NCBI GenBank assembly: GCA_032615215.1
Contig: CP128433.1
Span: forward strand, 3,555,501 to 3,619,500
DNA length: 64,000 nucleotides
Direction of reading: 5' to 3'
Source: Microbulbifer sp. MKSA007
Lineage (GTDB): Bacteria > Pseudomonadota > Gammaproteobacteria > Pseudomonadales > Cellvibrionaceae
A program made the position numbers and the translations under genes. Shown here one piece after another: positions 28,200-38,339 of this stretch. The notes beneath the pieces were generated by a model. It searched no databases. It was not told the DNA's origin and was given only the letters and a program-made list of their open reading frames with translations. Position 1 is the stretch's first letter. Each line of letters starts with the position of its first letter.

Positions 28200-29306
28200 A
28201 TGAAGTTACTGAAGTCCCCCGCACCTACGACAAAGTTCTTAGCGTATCATTTTGGCGGCTGGCTAATATTCGCCCTAGTGAACTCCATTTCTCGGGGCTT
28301 ACTTACCGATGAAAGTTTCGAGCAGCTCGCCATACATGCACTCACCCTGATATTAACCTGCGGAGCTTTAACGCTAATTATCCGAGAAGTGATTTATCGC
28401 TTTGACCTCTTAGATAAAAACTGGAGGCAACAGTGGCCCTACTTCTTTCTATCTTCAATATCACTTGCATTTGCATGTGCCTATATTTCAGTTATCTTTC
28501 TATTCTCATATTATAATTTAATGGGGTATGCCATCCCCGAATCAATTTGGCACAACATACTTGGCAACTGGCTTATCATGACTATTTTATTAGTAAGCTG
28601 GACCCTGATTTATGTTACAGCAGTTAATCAAGACCGTTTACTCAAAGCTGAACAGGAAGCCATTCAACTTAACCTACAGCTCAATGAGGTTAAAATGGCA
28701 GCACTTATGGGGCAGCTTAACCCACATTTCCTTTTCAATGGACTAAACAATATCCGGGCCTTAATTCTTGAGGATGCTACTAAATCAAGAACGATGCTGA
28801 CAAACCTCTCTGATCTACTGAGATATACATTGATGGCACATAAACAGAAAACCGTGCCACTCAGAGATGAGCTGGAAATTGTTTGTCAATATATCGACCT
28901 CCTCAAAATACAATATGAAGATCGTTTGACTTTCAGGTTGATAACTGATCCAGAATTGATGGGAGAACGAATCCCTCCTCTTATTATCCAACTGCTTACA
29001 GAAAATGCGATACGCCACGGAATTGAAAAGTCCAAGCATGGCGGTGAAGTAACCATCAGAGTATCCCATGAAGAGGAACACCTAGTCATCACGGTATCTA
29101 ACCCAGGGACCTTAGAACTAAACACACCTCTAGAAACAAGGCCCAGCAAAAAGAAAAATGAAAATACCGGATTGGGGCTAGCTAATATAAAAAAACGATT
29201 GACTCTTCAATATGGTAACAACACATCCTTCCAGATAAAGCAACAAGGGCAGCAAGTTATTGCCCAATGCCATATTCCTACTTCATCTCTACAGTTGGCG
29301 GTATAA
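28200..29306 (+). CDS. LytS/YehU-type sensor histidine kinase
   Basis: 368 residues. Four N-terminal membrane segments (about 15-140), then a short coiled coil and the His_kinase domain of this family. His176 in QLNPHFLFN is the phosphorylated residue. The ATPase part shows the N-box LLTENAIRHGIEK and G-box NTGLGLANIKKRL. It would phosphorylate the regulator encoded 3 bp downstream. The membrane part has no large external domain, so the signal may be in or near the membrane. Confidence 0.9.
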   Translation: MKLLKSPAPTTKFLAYHFGGWLIFALVNSISRGLLTDESFEQLAIHALTLILTCGALTLIIREVIYRFDLLDKNWRQQWPYFFLSSISLAFACAYISVIFLFSYYNLMGYAIPESIWHNILGNWLIMTILLVSWTLIYVTAVNQDRLLKAEQEAIQLNLQLNEVKMAALMGQLNPHFLFNGLNNIRALILEDATKSRTMLTNLSDLLRYTLMAHKQKTVPLRDELEIVCQYIDLLKIQYEDRLTFRLITDPELMGERIPPLIIQLLTENAIRHGIEKSKHGGEVTIRVSHEEEHLVITVSNPGTLELNTPLETRPSKKKNENTGLGLANIKKRLTLQYGNNTSFQIKQQGQQVIAQCHIPTSSLQLAV

Positions 29307-29309
29307 TAA

Positions 29310-30026
29310 GTGAAAGCCATTATTATTGAAGATTCCAGACTCGCTCGTAATGAATTGAGAGAGCTGTTAAAGCCTCACAAAAATATAAATTTAGTTGCAG
29401 AGGCAAAAGATTGTGAGCAGGCAGTTTCTCTGATTCTAAAAGAACAACCAGACTTACTTTTTTTAGACATTGATCTACCGGACGGGACTGGCTTCGACAT
29501 ACTAGAACAGCTTGAAACTGCACCCCAGGTTATTTTCACAACCGCTTATGATGAATACGCCATACAAGCATTCGAAGTCAACGCATTAGACTATCTCCTC
29601 AAGCCGATCAACCCGGAAAAATTAAAGCGGGCCCTTAACAAAACACTAAGTGATTCTTCCTTACAGGATGATAATCACTCATCGAACTACCTAGACACCG
29701 ACAACAAGATCTTTATCAAGGACGGAGAGCGTTGCTGGCTAATAGAAATAGGAAATATCCGTTATTTTGAAAACTGTGGAAATCATGCTCAAGTATTCTT
29801 TGATAGCAACAAACCGTTCATTTATAAATCATTATCTAAAATTGAGCAGCGTTTAAATCCTGAGATTTTCTTTCGCGCCAACCGCCAGCAAATCATAAAC
29901 CTGAATTTTATTCAGGATATTCAACCATGGGTCAACAGCGGACTACTAATAACAATGACCGATGGAAAAGAAATTGAGGCTGCAAGACGCCCCGCTACTC
30001 GCTTACGGGAGATGCTAAGTTTGTAG
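29310..30026 (+). CDS. LytTR response regulator (LytR/AlgR family)
   Basis: 238 residues from a GTG at 29310. Receiver domain (1-120) with acidic pocket IIIEDS, phosphoacceptor Asp53 in LFLDIDLPDG, Thr in IFTTAYDEYA and Lys in LLKPINP. LytTR DNA-binding domain (about 140-238) with RYFENCGNHAQVFF, KSLSKIEQRLNP and FFRANRQQIINL. Its targets are unknown; such regulators often control surface or secreted products. Confidence 0.92.
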   Translation: MKAIIIEDSRLARNELRELLKPHKNINLVAEAKDCEQAVSLILKEQPDLLFLDIDLPDGTGFDILEQLETAPQVIFTTAYDEYAIQAFEVNALDYLLKPINPEKLKRALNKTLSDSSLQDDNHSSNYLDTDNKIFIKDGERCWLIEIGNIRYFENCGNHAQVFFDSNKPFIYKSLSKIEQRLNPEIFFRANRQQIINLNFIQDIQPWVNSGLLITMTDGKEIEAARRPATRLREMLSL

Positions 30027-30040
30027 GTCAGCCGTATAAC

Positions 30041-30068
30041 CTGCTGTCAGTTATCATACTGGCAGCAG
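30041..30068 (+). terminator. Hairpin after the two-component genes
   Basis: CTGCTGTCAG pairs with CTGGCAGCAG (one G-T pair) around an 8-base loop. No T-run. Confidence 0.4.
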
Positions 30069-30308
30069 CATCTCTATTACTCACCTCGTATACATACTCT
30101 GCCGCTAATCTGAAACATCAATCTTAGCGGCAGACTTTTAATCCAGTAAAGTCTAAAGATGGACAGCTTGCCAAACTACCTGAATATCGGTTCACCTTAT
30201 GGAATATGTGTCCATAATAGGAGATGACACAATTCTTTGCTCATTTTTAATATCGTTCAAAAGACGTCCTGAAACACCCCCTCACTTATGTAAAAAGGAA
30301 TCTATCAA

Positions 30309-30812
30309 ATGTTCAAACGAGCTTCCTGTTTTGTTTTAGTAGCCCTTTTATTCAGTATTACCAATTTGGTGGTAGCGCAGCCAAATAACCTAGAAGAGAA
30401 TAAAAAACTCGCAATGCAAGCTGTGGGTTTGTGGCTAAGCGGAAATAAGATAGATCCCATGACAATTTTATCTCCTAACTATATAAACAACCTGGATTCT
30501 GCGACAACGGATAGCGCAGGCCCACAAAAGCGTAACCTCAAACAATTTGAACAAGAAGTGGCTAAGTTTCACAAAGCATTCAAAGACATCAAGGCAGTCA
30601 GTACCAAGCAAGTAGCTGAAGGAGATCTAGTCGCAACTCATGTTACAGTCAGCGCTAATCATGTCGGCTCGTTTATGGGGGAAACTCCAACCAAAAAAAT
30701 AATCACCTGGGATGCTGTGGAATTCTCCAAGATTCAGGACGGCAAAATAGTCGAAGCTTGGGTCACTTGGGATAAATATGGATTCCTAAAGCAGCTTGGT
30801 GCACTGAAGTAG
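30309..30812 (+). CDS. Secreted SnoaL/NTF2-like protein
   Basis: 167 residues with a signal peptide (FVLVALLFSITNLVVAQ). The mature part has the SnoaL-like cone: an initial helix NKKLAMQAVGLWLSG, YINNLD, FHKAFKDIKAV, VATHVTVSANHVG and WDAVEFSKIQDGKIVEAWV. Members range from polyketide cyclases to plain binding proteins, so no reaction can be assigned. Confidence 0.72.
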   Translation: MFKRASCFVLVALLFSITNLVVAQPNNLEENKKLAMQAVGLWLSGNKIDPMTILSPNYINNLDSATTDSAGPQKRNLKQFEQEVAKFHKAFKDIKAVSTKQVAEGDLVATHVTVSANHVGSFMGETPTKKIITWDAVEFSKIQDGKIVEAWVTWDKYGFLKQLGALK

Positions 30813-30929
30813 TCAATTGCGGAGTAATACTATCCTTGACAGCAAGTCAGGATACATTCCCGAATGCGGCATTCATGCTGCTCTGACCCCAAATAATCAA
30901 GATCGTCGATATTTTGATCGGTGTCTTTT

Positions 30930-32211
30930 ATGAGTTTAGAAACTCCATCTCGAGAACTTGGCCCACAAGAGGCCTTGTTTATAGAGATGACAAGGCTGTC
31001 CTATGGTGGCTTACAATTTGTTTCTTTCATTAGAGTCTGCAAATCGTTAAGTGTTGACACTTTACGCACAGGGTTAGAGTACCTACACAGACGCCACCCT
31101 CTTCTACGCGCTCGAATCCAAAGAGGGGAAAAACTTCGCTGGATTTGCGACGTTGACTTCAATGATATCCCGTTAAATATATGCCAAGTTGGTGATACCC
31201 TCAATTTAGAGGATGAGTTTAGAGATCACGGCATAAACTGCCTGGACAGTGAAAAATATGTATACAGCATAAAGCTCTACCTCAACAAAGGAGGTCTCGT
31301 AGAGTGGATTTCCGTCATCAATATTCATGCGGCATTTGATGGCAGATCAGTAATGACTATATTTTCAGATTTAGACAAATTTCTGCGATCTAACGAAACA
31401 CTTGAACAGACCAAGTCACTACCACTACAAGAGAGTATTGCAAGCCAGCTAGAGTCAGCTGGATACTATGGAGAAAAAGAAGTTGAACATAAGAACACTG
31501 ACGATTTCATCTGGCCGGTAGAAAAGCAAGTCGCCCCCAAAGAGCGTAGGTCCTGTGCTATTTCATATGTTATGCCGCCAGAAAAAACTCAAAAACTCGT
31601 CAATTGGGGCAAGAGTAACGGCATAAAAATTACTGCAATTTACTGTGCCATTGCATCTATTGCCGCGCGAGCAGTACCGGTTGACAAAAAATTAACAGAA
31701 GTCACTTTATCGATGGATGCCAGGGGCTATGCTCCCCTAACATTCCCTTAGGACATATTGGAGCCTTTTCCGAAACTGCTAGCTTGAAGCTCCCCCAAAT
31801 ATAGAGTCTGCCAATGTTGTTGATGTTGCCAAAATGCTACAAAATCAAATCATTTCGGTATTGCTCAAGCAAAGGCCTATGAGTAAAAATCTCAGCTCAG
31901 ACTATAAGATGAGCGATATAACCCATATGGCTACTGAAATCACAGCACAGCACAAATCATTTCCCGCAGGGATTATTGTTTCCAATGGAGGCAGCATACC
32001 CTTTTTAGCTGATGAAATGGAGTACTTTGAAATTCAGATGCCGATGATTACTCTAACTAACGGCATTAATCCATTAATGGCTGCAACCTTTACCACTTAC
32101 CGTAATTCGGTCTTTGTTTTTGGGTATTGTGAACCATTGATTAGCAGGCATAGTATTGATTTATTTGTTAATGAATATATGCGTATATTAAATGGCCTTA
32201 TTTCGGAATAG
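30930..32211 (+). pseudogene. Condensation-domain-like acyltransferase (PapA5 type), two frameshifts
   Basis: The first frame (30930-31751) starts RELGPQEALFIEMTRLSYGG, then YLHRRHPLLRARIQ, and has the H-x3-D-G active motif in NIHAAFDG, as in NRPS condensation domains and PapA-type acyltransferases. It stops at 31751; the next frame reads PLGHIGAFSETASLKLP to the C5 run at 31792-31796; a third frame runs to 32211. Adding one base near C3 at 31745-31747 and one at the C5 run restores 427 residues. Expected role: esterification of an alcohol by an acyl-thioester. The C3 break is a poorer fit to a homopolymer error, so real decay is possible. Confidence 0.72.
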
Positions 32212-32369
32212 CATTCCATGCAAGCAAATACTTTAAGCAAACAACCTTAAAATGGAAACCCTGAAAGCAGCCATTAAAAAATTAACTCTTATACAAATAA
32301 GCACCTCACAAACCCGCTAAAAATCAACTTACTCTTTGAAGTGCCAAGCAATTATTTATATTAGCAAAG

Positions 32370-32740
32370 CTACTTAATCTGGAACATATTGCTCATCCCA
32401 TAAGCTGAATAAATTTCTTGCATCGTCTCTTCTGTGGCCTTGTTAATTTTCCCAATCATGGAATTTAATCCTGTACCATCAACAGTTGTTCCAAATGAAT
32501 GCTTACCAGGCTGAACAATTAGAGACTGAATGCCAAATTGAGCCAGCTCCACGCGGTAGTTTTCTCCGATTCGCTCTATCGCGTGCTTGGTAGCATTATA
32601 TGAGCCAATAAAAGGTAATACGAATCCTCCCCTAAACACTTGACTTGTGGATAACAGCTCCACTACTACGCTGTTTCATTTGCGGCAAGACCGTGCGAAT
32701 TATTTGTTACAACCCAAACACATTAATTTCAAAAACCAAG
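32370..32740 (-). pseudogene. Remnant of a short-chain dehydrogenase
   Basis: The readable C-terminal part (32370-32663) has the SDR active site SYNATKHAIERI (Y-x3-K) and LIVQPG. Upstream, another frame still reads EINVFGL, then IIRTVLPQMKQRSSGAVIHK, the typical preceding SDR segment, but with in-frame TAA and TAG stops and a frame change. Several independent lesions mean real decay, unlike the homopolymer-broken genes nearby. Confidence 0.75.
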
Positions 32741-33020
32741 ATACATAATCTAGCCGCATTACTTCCGCTAGATATCATTGCATATGCTATATCAATAGAA
32801 AGGCGGAGCTTACCAGCGTCGGATTTCGAGACAAGTCACCACCATCTAGAACAATTACACTTTCTACTTAAGCTCCGTGTAAACTCCTTACTATATTGCT
32901 TATAGATTTTGATTTATTACCATTCAGTCTTTGAAGATATAAAATAAAAGTTAATATACCCTTGGGGGTTTGTCTTTTAAAAGGCAAAACCCATAAGGAA
33001 TAGATGGTTTTGGGTACAAC

Positions 33021-34262
33021 ATGGCAAGTAAGTTCAACGCCTCTTTCAAAAAGACTATTATTGCACTTGTGTATATTGCTGTTGGTTATGCTTTTTTCGC
33101 CTACGTTTATAACAATTTTTTTACGCAAACAACCACATTCCCCCGAGAGTCGGTCACGTATGATCTTACTCACAATACCGATTATCTCCAGCAAAAAGAC
33201 ACGATTAATATCCTCGTCGTAGCAGGCGGAGGAGTCAGAGGCTTAATTCCTCTACATGTACTGCAGTATATTGAAGACAAATTAGGGAAACCCCTTGATC
33301 AGGTGTTCGACGTTTTTTCAGGGGTTTCCACTGGAGCCATTATCGCAACAGGCCTCAATATTCCTGATGAAGCTATTCCCAGCAGAAACGGGCAAAAGCT
33401 ATCCCATCTCGACTATCTGGTTGATATCTATGAGAACGAAGTAAACTACCTTTTCTCTCCCCCTTGGTATCACAAGCTCCTAACCGCAGGCGGTCTGTTT
33501 TCACCCTCTTATTTTGGCAGCCGATTACATGAGGTAATGGAAAAACATTATACTAAAGACCTTAATTTTACTGAACTTGAGAACTACGTAATCATTCCTT
33601 CTTTAAACTTAAAGGATGGAGAGATACATCTTTTCAAGAACAAAGGTGAGACGGTTAATTATCTCCCCACCGATCGGCTTTATCAATTAATGACAGCCGC
33701 AGTAAGTGCTGAAACTGCTTTTCCTCCTGTCGTATTCAATTATTCGGAAGATGAAGGTATCCAGTATTGCGAGCCTGAATCTGCAGAATCGGAAAACGAA
33801 TCCCAATGTGTGTTTGCAGATGCAGCTATAGCTATGAACAACCCGGCCAGTATGATTCTTCGAGATGTTATCAACGAATTTCCCGATAAAAATTACTACA
33901 TCCTGGTATTAGGTGCTGGAAGCCCTCGACTCCTTAGTTCCACAACAAACTACGACACATTGAAAAACTGGGGACAAATAAACTGGTTTCGAGATGCATT
34001 AACAAATATGCAGCGCTCAATGGATACACACCAGCTCCATACACTGGAAATTGCAAAGTCTTTATCTGAAGAAGGGAGGATAGAATACGACTATCTAAAT
34101 ATCGAAATTCGAGAGCCCTTTATCGGCATATTTGAGCACAAGAAGCTCCCAAAGTTAAAGAACTACTCGGACCAACTAATCAAAGACAATCAAGCCCAAA
34201 TCGATCTAATTGTCGACCATTTAAAAAGTGAGAGCATTAAAAATTCAAGCGATAAATCTTGA
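33021..34262 (+). CDS. Membrane-anchored patatin-like phospholipase, copy 1
   Basis: 413 residues. One N-terminal membrane segment (TIIALVYIAVGYAFFAYVYN). Patatin domain: oxyanion loop AGGGVRG (about 68-74), nucleophile Ser103 in GVSTG, and the dyad Asp in FADAAIAMNNPA (D-A/G-A/G type). Expected to cleave acyl esters of membrane lipids. The C-terminal part shares QLHTLEIAKSLSEEG-like text with the paralogue at 50979-52139. Divergent in context: flanked by decayed genes and a convergent SulP gene. Confidence 0.85.
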   Translation: MASKFNASFKKTIIALVYIAVGYAFFAYVYNNFFTQTTTFPRESVTYDLTHNTDYLQQKDTINILVVAGGGVRGLIPLHVLQYIEDKLGKPLDQVFDVFSGVSTGAIIATGLNIPDEAIPSRNGQKLSHLDYLVDIYENEVNYLFSPPWYHKLLTAGGLFSPSYFGSRLHEVMEKHYTKDLNFTELENYVIIPSLNLKDGEIHLFKNKGETVNYLPTDRLYQLMTAAVSAETAFPPVVFNYSEDEGIQYCEPESAESENESQCVFADAAIAMNNPASMILRDVINEFPDKNYYILVLGAGSPRLLSSTTNYDTLKNWGQINWFRDALTNMQRSMDTHQLHTLEIAKSLSEEGRIEYDYLNIEIREPFIGIFEHKKLPKLKNYSDQLIKDNQAQIDLIVDHLKSESIKNSSDKS

Positions 34263-34287
34263 CTAATGACTCTTAAATCAACATAAG

Positions 34288-34306
34288 GGAAACCTAGAAG
34301 GTTTCC
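34288..34306. terminator. Hairpin between convergent patatin and SulP genes
   Basis: GGAAACC pairs with GGTTTCC around TAGAA. Lies between two stop codons, so it could serve both strands; no long T-run. Confidence 0.5.
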
Positions 34307-34312
34307 AGGCAT

Positions 34313-36046
34313 CTATGTGTTACCTCCTTGACCCACCTGTATATTTACAAATGCCTGGTACTGACTTAAAAACACTTCGCCAGAGAGCTTTTGCAAAAAG
34401 CTACTTTTCTCCAAACGATCCATCACCGGACCTTTAACTTCAGAAAGATGAAGTCGAACACCTCTATTAAGTAAGATACTGTTTATACTTTCCAGTACTT
34501 CCAAGGCACTCCAATCAATTTCATTAACGGCACTACACATCAGGATAATATGCCTGACCTGGGAATTACCTCCTAGACGGCTATAAATACGCTCTTCCAA
34601 TGTACTTATATTAGAGAACATCAGACGGCCATCTACTCTAAAAGTAAGAATCTCAGAAGCAGTTTTAACTGGGTGTCGATCTATATTGCGGAAATGCTCA
34701 GTGCCTTCGATTAATCCTACCTCTGCAATATGAGGCTTTGATGCGCGCCAAATAAATAATAATAGCGATGCACCCACTCCACAGAGCACGCCCGACTCAA
34801 CGCCAAATAATAGGGTAACGAAGATTGTCACCGCTACAGCAAGAAAATCCGCCTTGGAAAATTGCCAAGTTTTACGCAAGATAGAAAAATCTACCAGTGA
34901 AAGTACTGCAACAATAATAGTGGCAGCGAGAGTAGCTTTCGGAAGAAAATATAGTGGTGACGTGAGAAAAAGAGCCGTGAATCCAATGCCCATTGCGGTA
35001 AATAGGCTGGCAAACTGTGTTTGTGCTCCCGCGTCAGCATTTACAACTGAGCGTGAGAAGCCACCACTTACCGGAAATCCACCAGAAAAACCTGCCCCAA
35101 CATTCGCCAACCCTAAAGCCACCAGCTCTTGGTTGGAATCAACTCTTTGTCTACGTTTTGCGGCTAAAGTCTTTGCCACGGATATCGATTCTACATAGCC
35201 GATGATAGCAATCATTAGCGCAGGTAGCGCAAGTGACTCAAATAGGGAAACCGACAACTTTGGCAAGGTAAATTGAGGCAGCCCCGAAGGAACACTGCCA
35301 ACAAGGGCTACTCCCCATGCTTCAAGGTTAAAAGTATATGAGAAGTACACGGTTATCAGCACTGCTACTGCGGGGGATGACTTAGACAGAAGATTAGCGG
35401 TATCAGCTGTGATTCCTAATCTTTGCAATAGTTTTGCCGCACAAGCTCTAGATAGGTATAGAAATAGCACCACCCCCAAACCGACTAACAAGGTCAACTG
35501 ATTATAGCCACCCAAGTTTTCAAACAAGCCAGGCAACAGCTCTAATATTGTATCTCCATGGACCGATAGCCCCAGCAATTGGGTAACCTGATTAAGTGCA
35601 ATTAATAATGCAGAGGCAGTTATAAAGCCGGAGATTACCGGGTGTGATAAAAAGTTAGCGAGAAAACCTAACTTTAATATACCTAATACTGTGAGAATTC
35701 CTCCAGATAAGAGCGCCAATATCGCTGCTGCAGTGAGGTAGTCTACCTCACCGCTCGCTGTTACCTTTCCAAGAGCAGCGGCGCTCATTAAGGAGATTAC
35801 CGCTACAGGTCCTACGGATAGTGTTCGACTGCTGCCTAACAGGCCATAGACTAGCAGCGGAACAATACTCGCATAGAGGCCCACCTCAGGTGGCAATCCG
35901 GCAAGCAAAGCGTAAGCAAGGGACTGGGGAATAAGGAGCACGGTAACAATTGAAGCCGCCAGTAGGTCCTGGGCTAGCAGCTGCCGATTATAGGAGTGAA
36001 TAGTAGCCAGAATGGGAAACCATCTGGTGAGATGCTGCATCGCCAT
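34313..36046 (-). CDS. SulP family anion transporter with STAS domain (copy 1)
   Basis: 577 residues. About 12-14 membrane segments beginning LLIPQSLAYALLAGLPPEVG, the SulP signature, with VGPVAVISLMSAAALG and AGFSGGFPVSGGFSRSVVN. A STAS domain closes the protein (about 450-560, FRVDGRLMFSNISTLEERIY). SulP proteins carry sulfate, bicarbonate or related anions. As the last gene of the persulfide dioxygenase - sulfurtransferase operon it likely moves a sulfur oxyanion. Confidence 0.88.
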   Translation of the reverse strand: MAMQHLTRWFPILATIHSYNRQLLAQDLLAASIVTVLLIPQSLAYALLAGLPPEVGLYASIVPLLVYGLLGSSRTLSVGPVAVISLMSAAALGKVTASGEVDYLTAAAILALLSGGILTVLGILKLGFLANFLSHPVISGFITASALLIALNQVTQLLGLSVHGDTILELLPGLFENLGGYNQLTLLVGLGVVLFLYLSRACAAKLLQRLGITADTANLLSKSSPAVAVLITVYFSYTFNLEAWGVALVGSVPSGLPQFTLPKLSVSLFESLALPALMIAIIGYVESISVAKTLAAKRRQRVDSNQELVALGLANVGAGFSGGFPVSGGFSRSVVNADAGAQTQFASLFTAMGIGFTALFLTSPLYFLPKATLAATIIVAVLSLVDFSILRKTWQFSKADFLAVAVTIFVTLLFGVESGVLCGVGASLLLFIWRASKPHIAEVGLIEGTEHFRNIDRHPVKTASEILTFRVDGRLMFSNISTLEERIYSRLGGNSQVRHIILMCSAVNEIDWSALEVLESINSILLNRGVRLHLSEVKGPVMDRLEKSSFLQKLSGEVFLSQYQAFVNIQVGQGGNT

Positions 36047-36137
36047 GATCTGTTTTCCGCTCTGGCCTTACGGCCTGAGTTCTATCGCCTTAAAAGAAGG
36101 GTTTGAATTGCAGCACCGAAAGTGCTGCACTTTAGAG

Positions 36138-36551
36138 CTAGGGTTCAATCGATATCAGCACAGCGCCAATATCAAATCCTGCGGCCTGGGCCTGGGAATT
36201 GAGCTGCTTTTTATCTGCCCCCATCAGGACCTTGGCACCGGCCCATACCTGGCTGGAACGATTTCCCGTCCGGCAAAACGCGTGCACTTTGTCTCCTTCC
36301 AGCAAAACATCACGAAATGCCTCGCAGTGATTTCGCATCATACGTCCGCGAGTAAAAGGTATAGCCACAAATTTAATGCCCACCGCTAATGCGGCCTGCT
36401 CCATATCCACATAGGAAGGGTGAGTTTCACTCTCACCTTCCGGGCAATTGCATACTACAACTTGTACCCCACTCTGAGCCAATGGCACCATACTTTCACA
36501 GGCTATATGCTCAGAAACGCTCACCTGTTCATCTAATTGTTTAATATTCAT
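36138..36551 (-). CDS. TIGR01244-type sulfurtransferase (Blh N-domain, phosphatase/rhodanese-like)
   Basis: 137 residues from ATG 36551 (GAGGTGAC just upstream; the longer in-frame start at 36572 is less likely). MNIKQLDEQVSVSEHI opens the family, and the active loop is HAFCRTGNRSS, a Cys-x5-Arg signature. In many bacteria this domain is fused to a metallo-beta-lactamase persulfide dioxygenase (Blh); here they are separate neighbouring genes. Expected to handle persulfide sulfur with that enzyme. Confidence 0.82.
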   Translation of the reverse strand: MNIKQLDEQVSVSEHIACESMVPLAQSGVQVVVCNCPEGESETHPSYVDMEQAALAVGIKFVAIPFTRGRMMRNHCEAFRDVLLEGDKVHAFCRTGNRSSQVWAGAKVLMGADKKQLNSQAQAAGFDIGAVLISIEP

Positions 36552-36606
36552 TGTCACCTCAGTTCTATGCATTCAACTGAATAAATATATCGATCAGTAA
36601 TTTCGT

Positions 36607-37484
36607 CTAAAGCTGATTAAGCGGTACTTTCAAATAAACCGTACCATTCGATTCTGCCGGGGGCATTTGCCCCGCACGAATATTCACCTGCACAGACGGT
36701 ACTATCAGCCGCGGCACAGATAAAGTGGCATCGCGCTTGCGGCGCACCGTGACAAAATCCTCCTCGGCAACCCCATCGCGCAAATGAATATTCTCCCTGC
36801 GTTGCTCTCCCACGCTGGTCTCACACTGATAGCCCCGCTTACCTTTAGGCGGGTAGTCGTGACACATAAACATGCGGGTTTGGTCGGGAAGGGACAAGAT
36901 CTTACGCACTGAGCGATACAGCTCTGACGCATCGCCGCCGGGGAAGTCACATCGCGCACTGCCAACATCCGGCATAAATAAGGTATCGCCAACAAAAAGC
37001 GCATCGCCGATTAGCCAGGCCATATCTGCGGGGGTGTGACCGGGACTGTAAATCACTTTCGCTGTCAGCTTACCAACCTGGAAAGTTTCACCATCCTTAA
37101 AGAGATGATCAAACTGACTGCCATCTGCCAGGAACTCCCGCTCAAGGTTAAATACATCGCGGAAGATTTTCTGCACCTGGCAAATGTGTTCACCGATCCC
37201 GATACGTCCACCCAATTGCTGGCGTAAAAACGGTGCCGCTGATAAGTGGTCAGCATGGGCATGAGTCTCCAGTATCCACTCCAGAGTCAGGTCTTTCTCT
37301 TGAATAAATGACACCAGCTCCTCAGCACCTCGGCTACTGGTGCGACCCGAGGCTGAATCAAAATTCAGCACAGAGTCCACAATAGCGGCGGAACCCCTTC
37401 CCTGTCGTACACCACATAGCTCCAGGTTTCTGTATCCCGATCCAGGAACGGCTGTACCCGGGCACAGTGTTCTTCATGAGCCAT
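36607..37484 (-). pseudogene. Persulfide dioxygenase (ETHE1/Blh-like MBL fold), frameshifted near the start
   Basis: Expected to oxidise glutathione persulfide to sulfite with one Fe. The true start is probably the ATG at 37484 after GGGAGAG: it reads MAHEEHCARVQPFLDRDTET, then WSYVVYDREG, and loses frame at C4 (37394-37397, four G on the coding strand). One more base gives GGSAAIVDSVLNFDSASGRT and a 292-residue protein. Downstream are the metal-binding HAHADH, PGHTPADM, DTLF and FMCHDYPP. Without correction, translation would need the GTG at 37380, giving a shortened 257-residue product. Confidence 0.85.
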
Positions 37485-37512
37485 CTTCTGCTCTCCCGTA
37501 TTCACTACACCA

Positions 37513-37555
37513 ACAATATACAATGTGATATTATATAAAACAATATATTGTAATT
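37513..37555. promoter_or_regulatory. AT-rich palindromic operator between divergent sulfur operons
   Basis: The 92-bp gap between the two operons holds a perfect palindrome CAATATATTG (37541-37550) and a related ACAATATACAATGTGATATT (37513-37532). BigR/SqrR-type repressors bind AT-rich palindromes of this kind between divergent genes. Assignment to the adjacent regulator is inference. Confidence 0.5.
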
Positions 37556-37576
37556 GTGTAAATTGATTTAGTTCCT

Positions 37577-37891
37577 ATGCCTGATACTGAACATCTCGAT
37601 CTCAACAAAATGCGCGATTCCGCTGGCCAGGCGGCAGCGATGCTGCGCTCCCTGGCCAATCAGGACCGCTTGCTACTTCTATGTCAGCTCAGCCAGGAAG
37701 AGTTAAATGTAGGCGAATTGGAAGAGCGCCTGGGTATTCATCAGCCAAGCCTGTCCCAACAACTGGGTGTCCTCCGTCGCGAAGGCCTGGTCGAAACACG
37801 CCGCGAAGGAAAAAACGTCTTCTACCGGGTTGCAGACCCGCGAGTACTCGCCCTGCTGCAAACCCTTTACCAGCTCTACTGTGCGGAGTAA
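37577..37891 (+). CDS. bigR: ArsR-family persulfide-sensing repressor (BigR/SqrR type)
   Basis: 104 residues, a winged helix with VGELEERLGIHQPSLSQQLG as recognition helices and REGKNVFYRVAD as wing. It has exactly two cysteines, Cys36 (LLLLCQL) and Cys102 (YCAE), the spacing of the pair in BigR/SqrR that forms a polysulfide bridge and releases DNA. Neighbours (persulfide dioxygenase, sulfurtransferase, YeeE/YedE permeases, SulP) are a typical BigR regulon. Divergent from the dioxygenase operon. Confidence 0.85.
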   Translation: MPDTEHLDLNKMRDSAGQAAAMLRSLANQDRLLLLCQLSQEELNVGELEERLGIHQPSLSQQLGVLRREGLVETRREGKNVFYRVADPRVLALLQTLYQLYCAE

Positions 37892-37895
37892 TCCC

Positions 37896-38339
37896 ATGAC
37901 CATCGATTGGACCGCTTTCACCCCGGGCACTGCACTCGCCGGGGGGCTGCTGATTGGCCTCGCCAGTGCCGCTTTACTCGCCTTCAACGGTCGTATCGCA
38001 GGTATCTCCGGCATCATTGGCGGACTGCTTGACCAAATCCAGGGTTCCCTGTGGCGCCTGGCCTTTATCGGGGGGCTATTGATAAGCCCTCTTGCCTGGA
38101 AAATCTTTGCAACAGTGCCCGACATTGATATCCAGGCAGGTTATCCCACCTTAATTGCAGCGGGATTACTGGTGGGCCTGGGCACGCGGATGGCTTCCGG
38201 TTGTACCAGTGGCCATGGTGTTTGCGGCTTGTCCCGACTCTCCACTCGCTCGCTAACCGCCACCCTGATATTTATGGCCGCGGGCTTCACAACCGTGTTT
38301 CTAATGCGACACCTCCTGATCGGCCAGCTGGGGCAATGA
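37896..38339 (+). CDS. pmpA: YeeE/YedE permease, first half (PmpA-like)
   Basis: 147 residues from ATG 37896, 4 bp after bigR; the longer in-frame ORF overlaps bigR and is not used. Three or four membrane segments and the family signature RMASGCTSGHGVCGLSRLS, whose Cys carries sulfur compounds in YeeE (thiosulfate uptake). Works with the next gene as a two-part permease. The stop overlaps the next start by ATGA. Confidence 0.83.
   Translation: MTIDWTAFTPGTALAGGLLIGLASAALLAFNGRIAGISGIIGGLLDQIQGSLWRLAFIGGLLISPLAWKIFATVPDIDIQAGYPTLIAAGLLVGLGTRMASGCTSGHGVCGLSRLSTRSLTATLIFMAAGFTTVFLMRHLLIGQLGQ

Noticed and set aside
37380..37400. GTG at 37380 as true start of the persulfide dioxygenase
   Set aside because: The family's N-terminal strand is encoded upstream in another frame from an ATG with a good ribosome site; the GTG only rescues a shortened frame.
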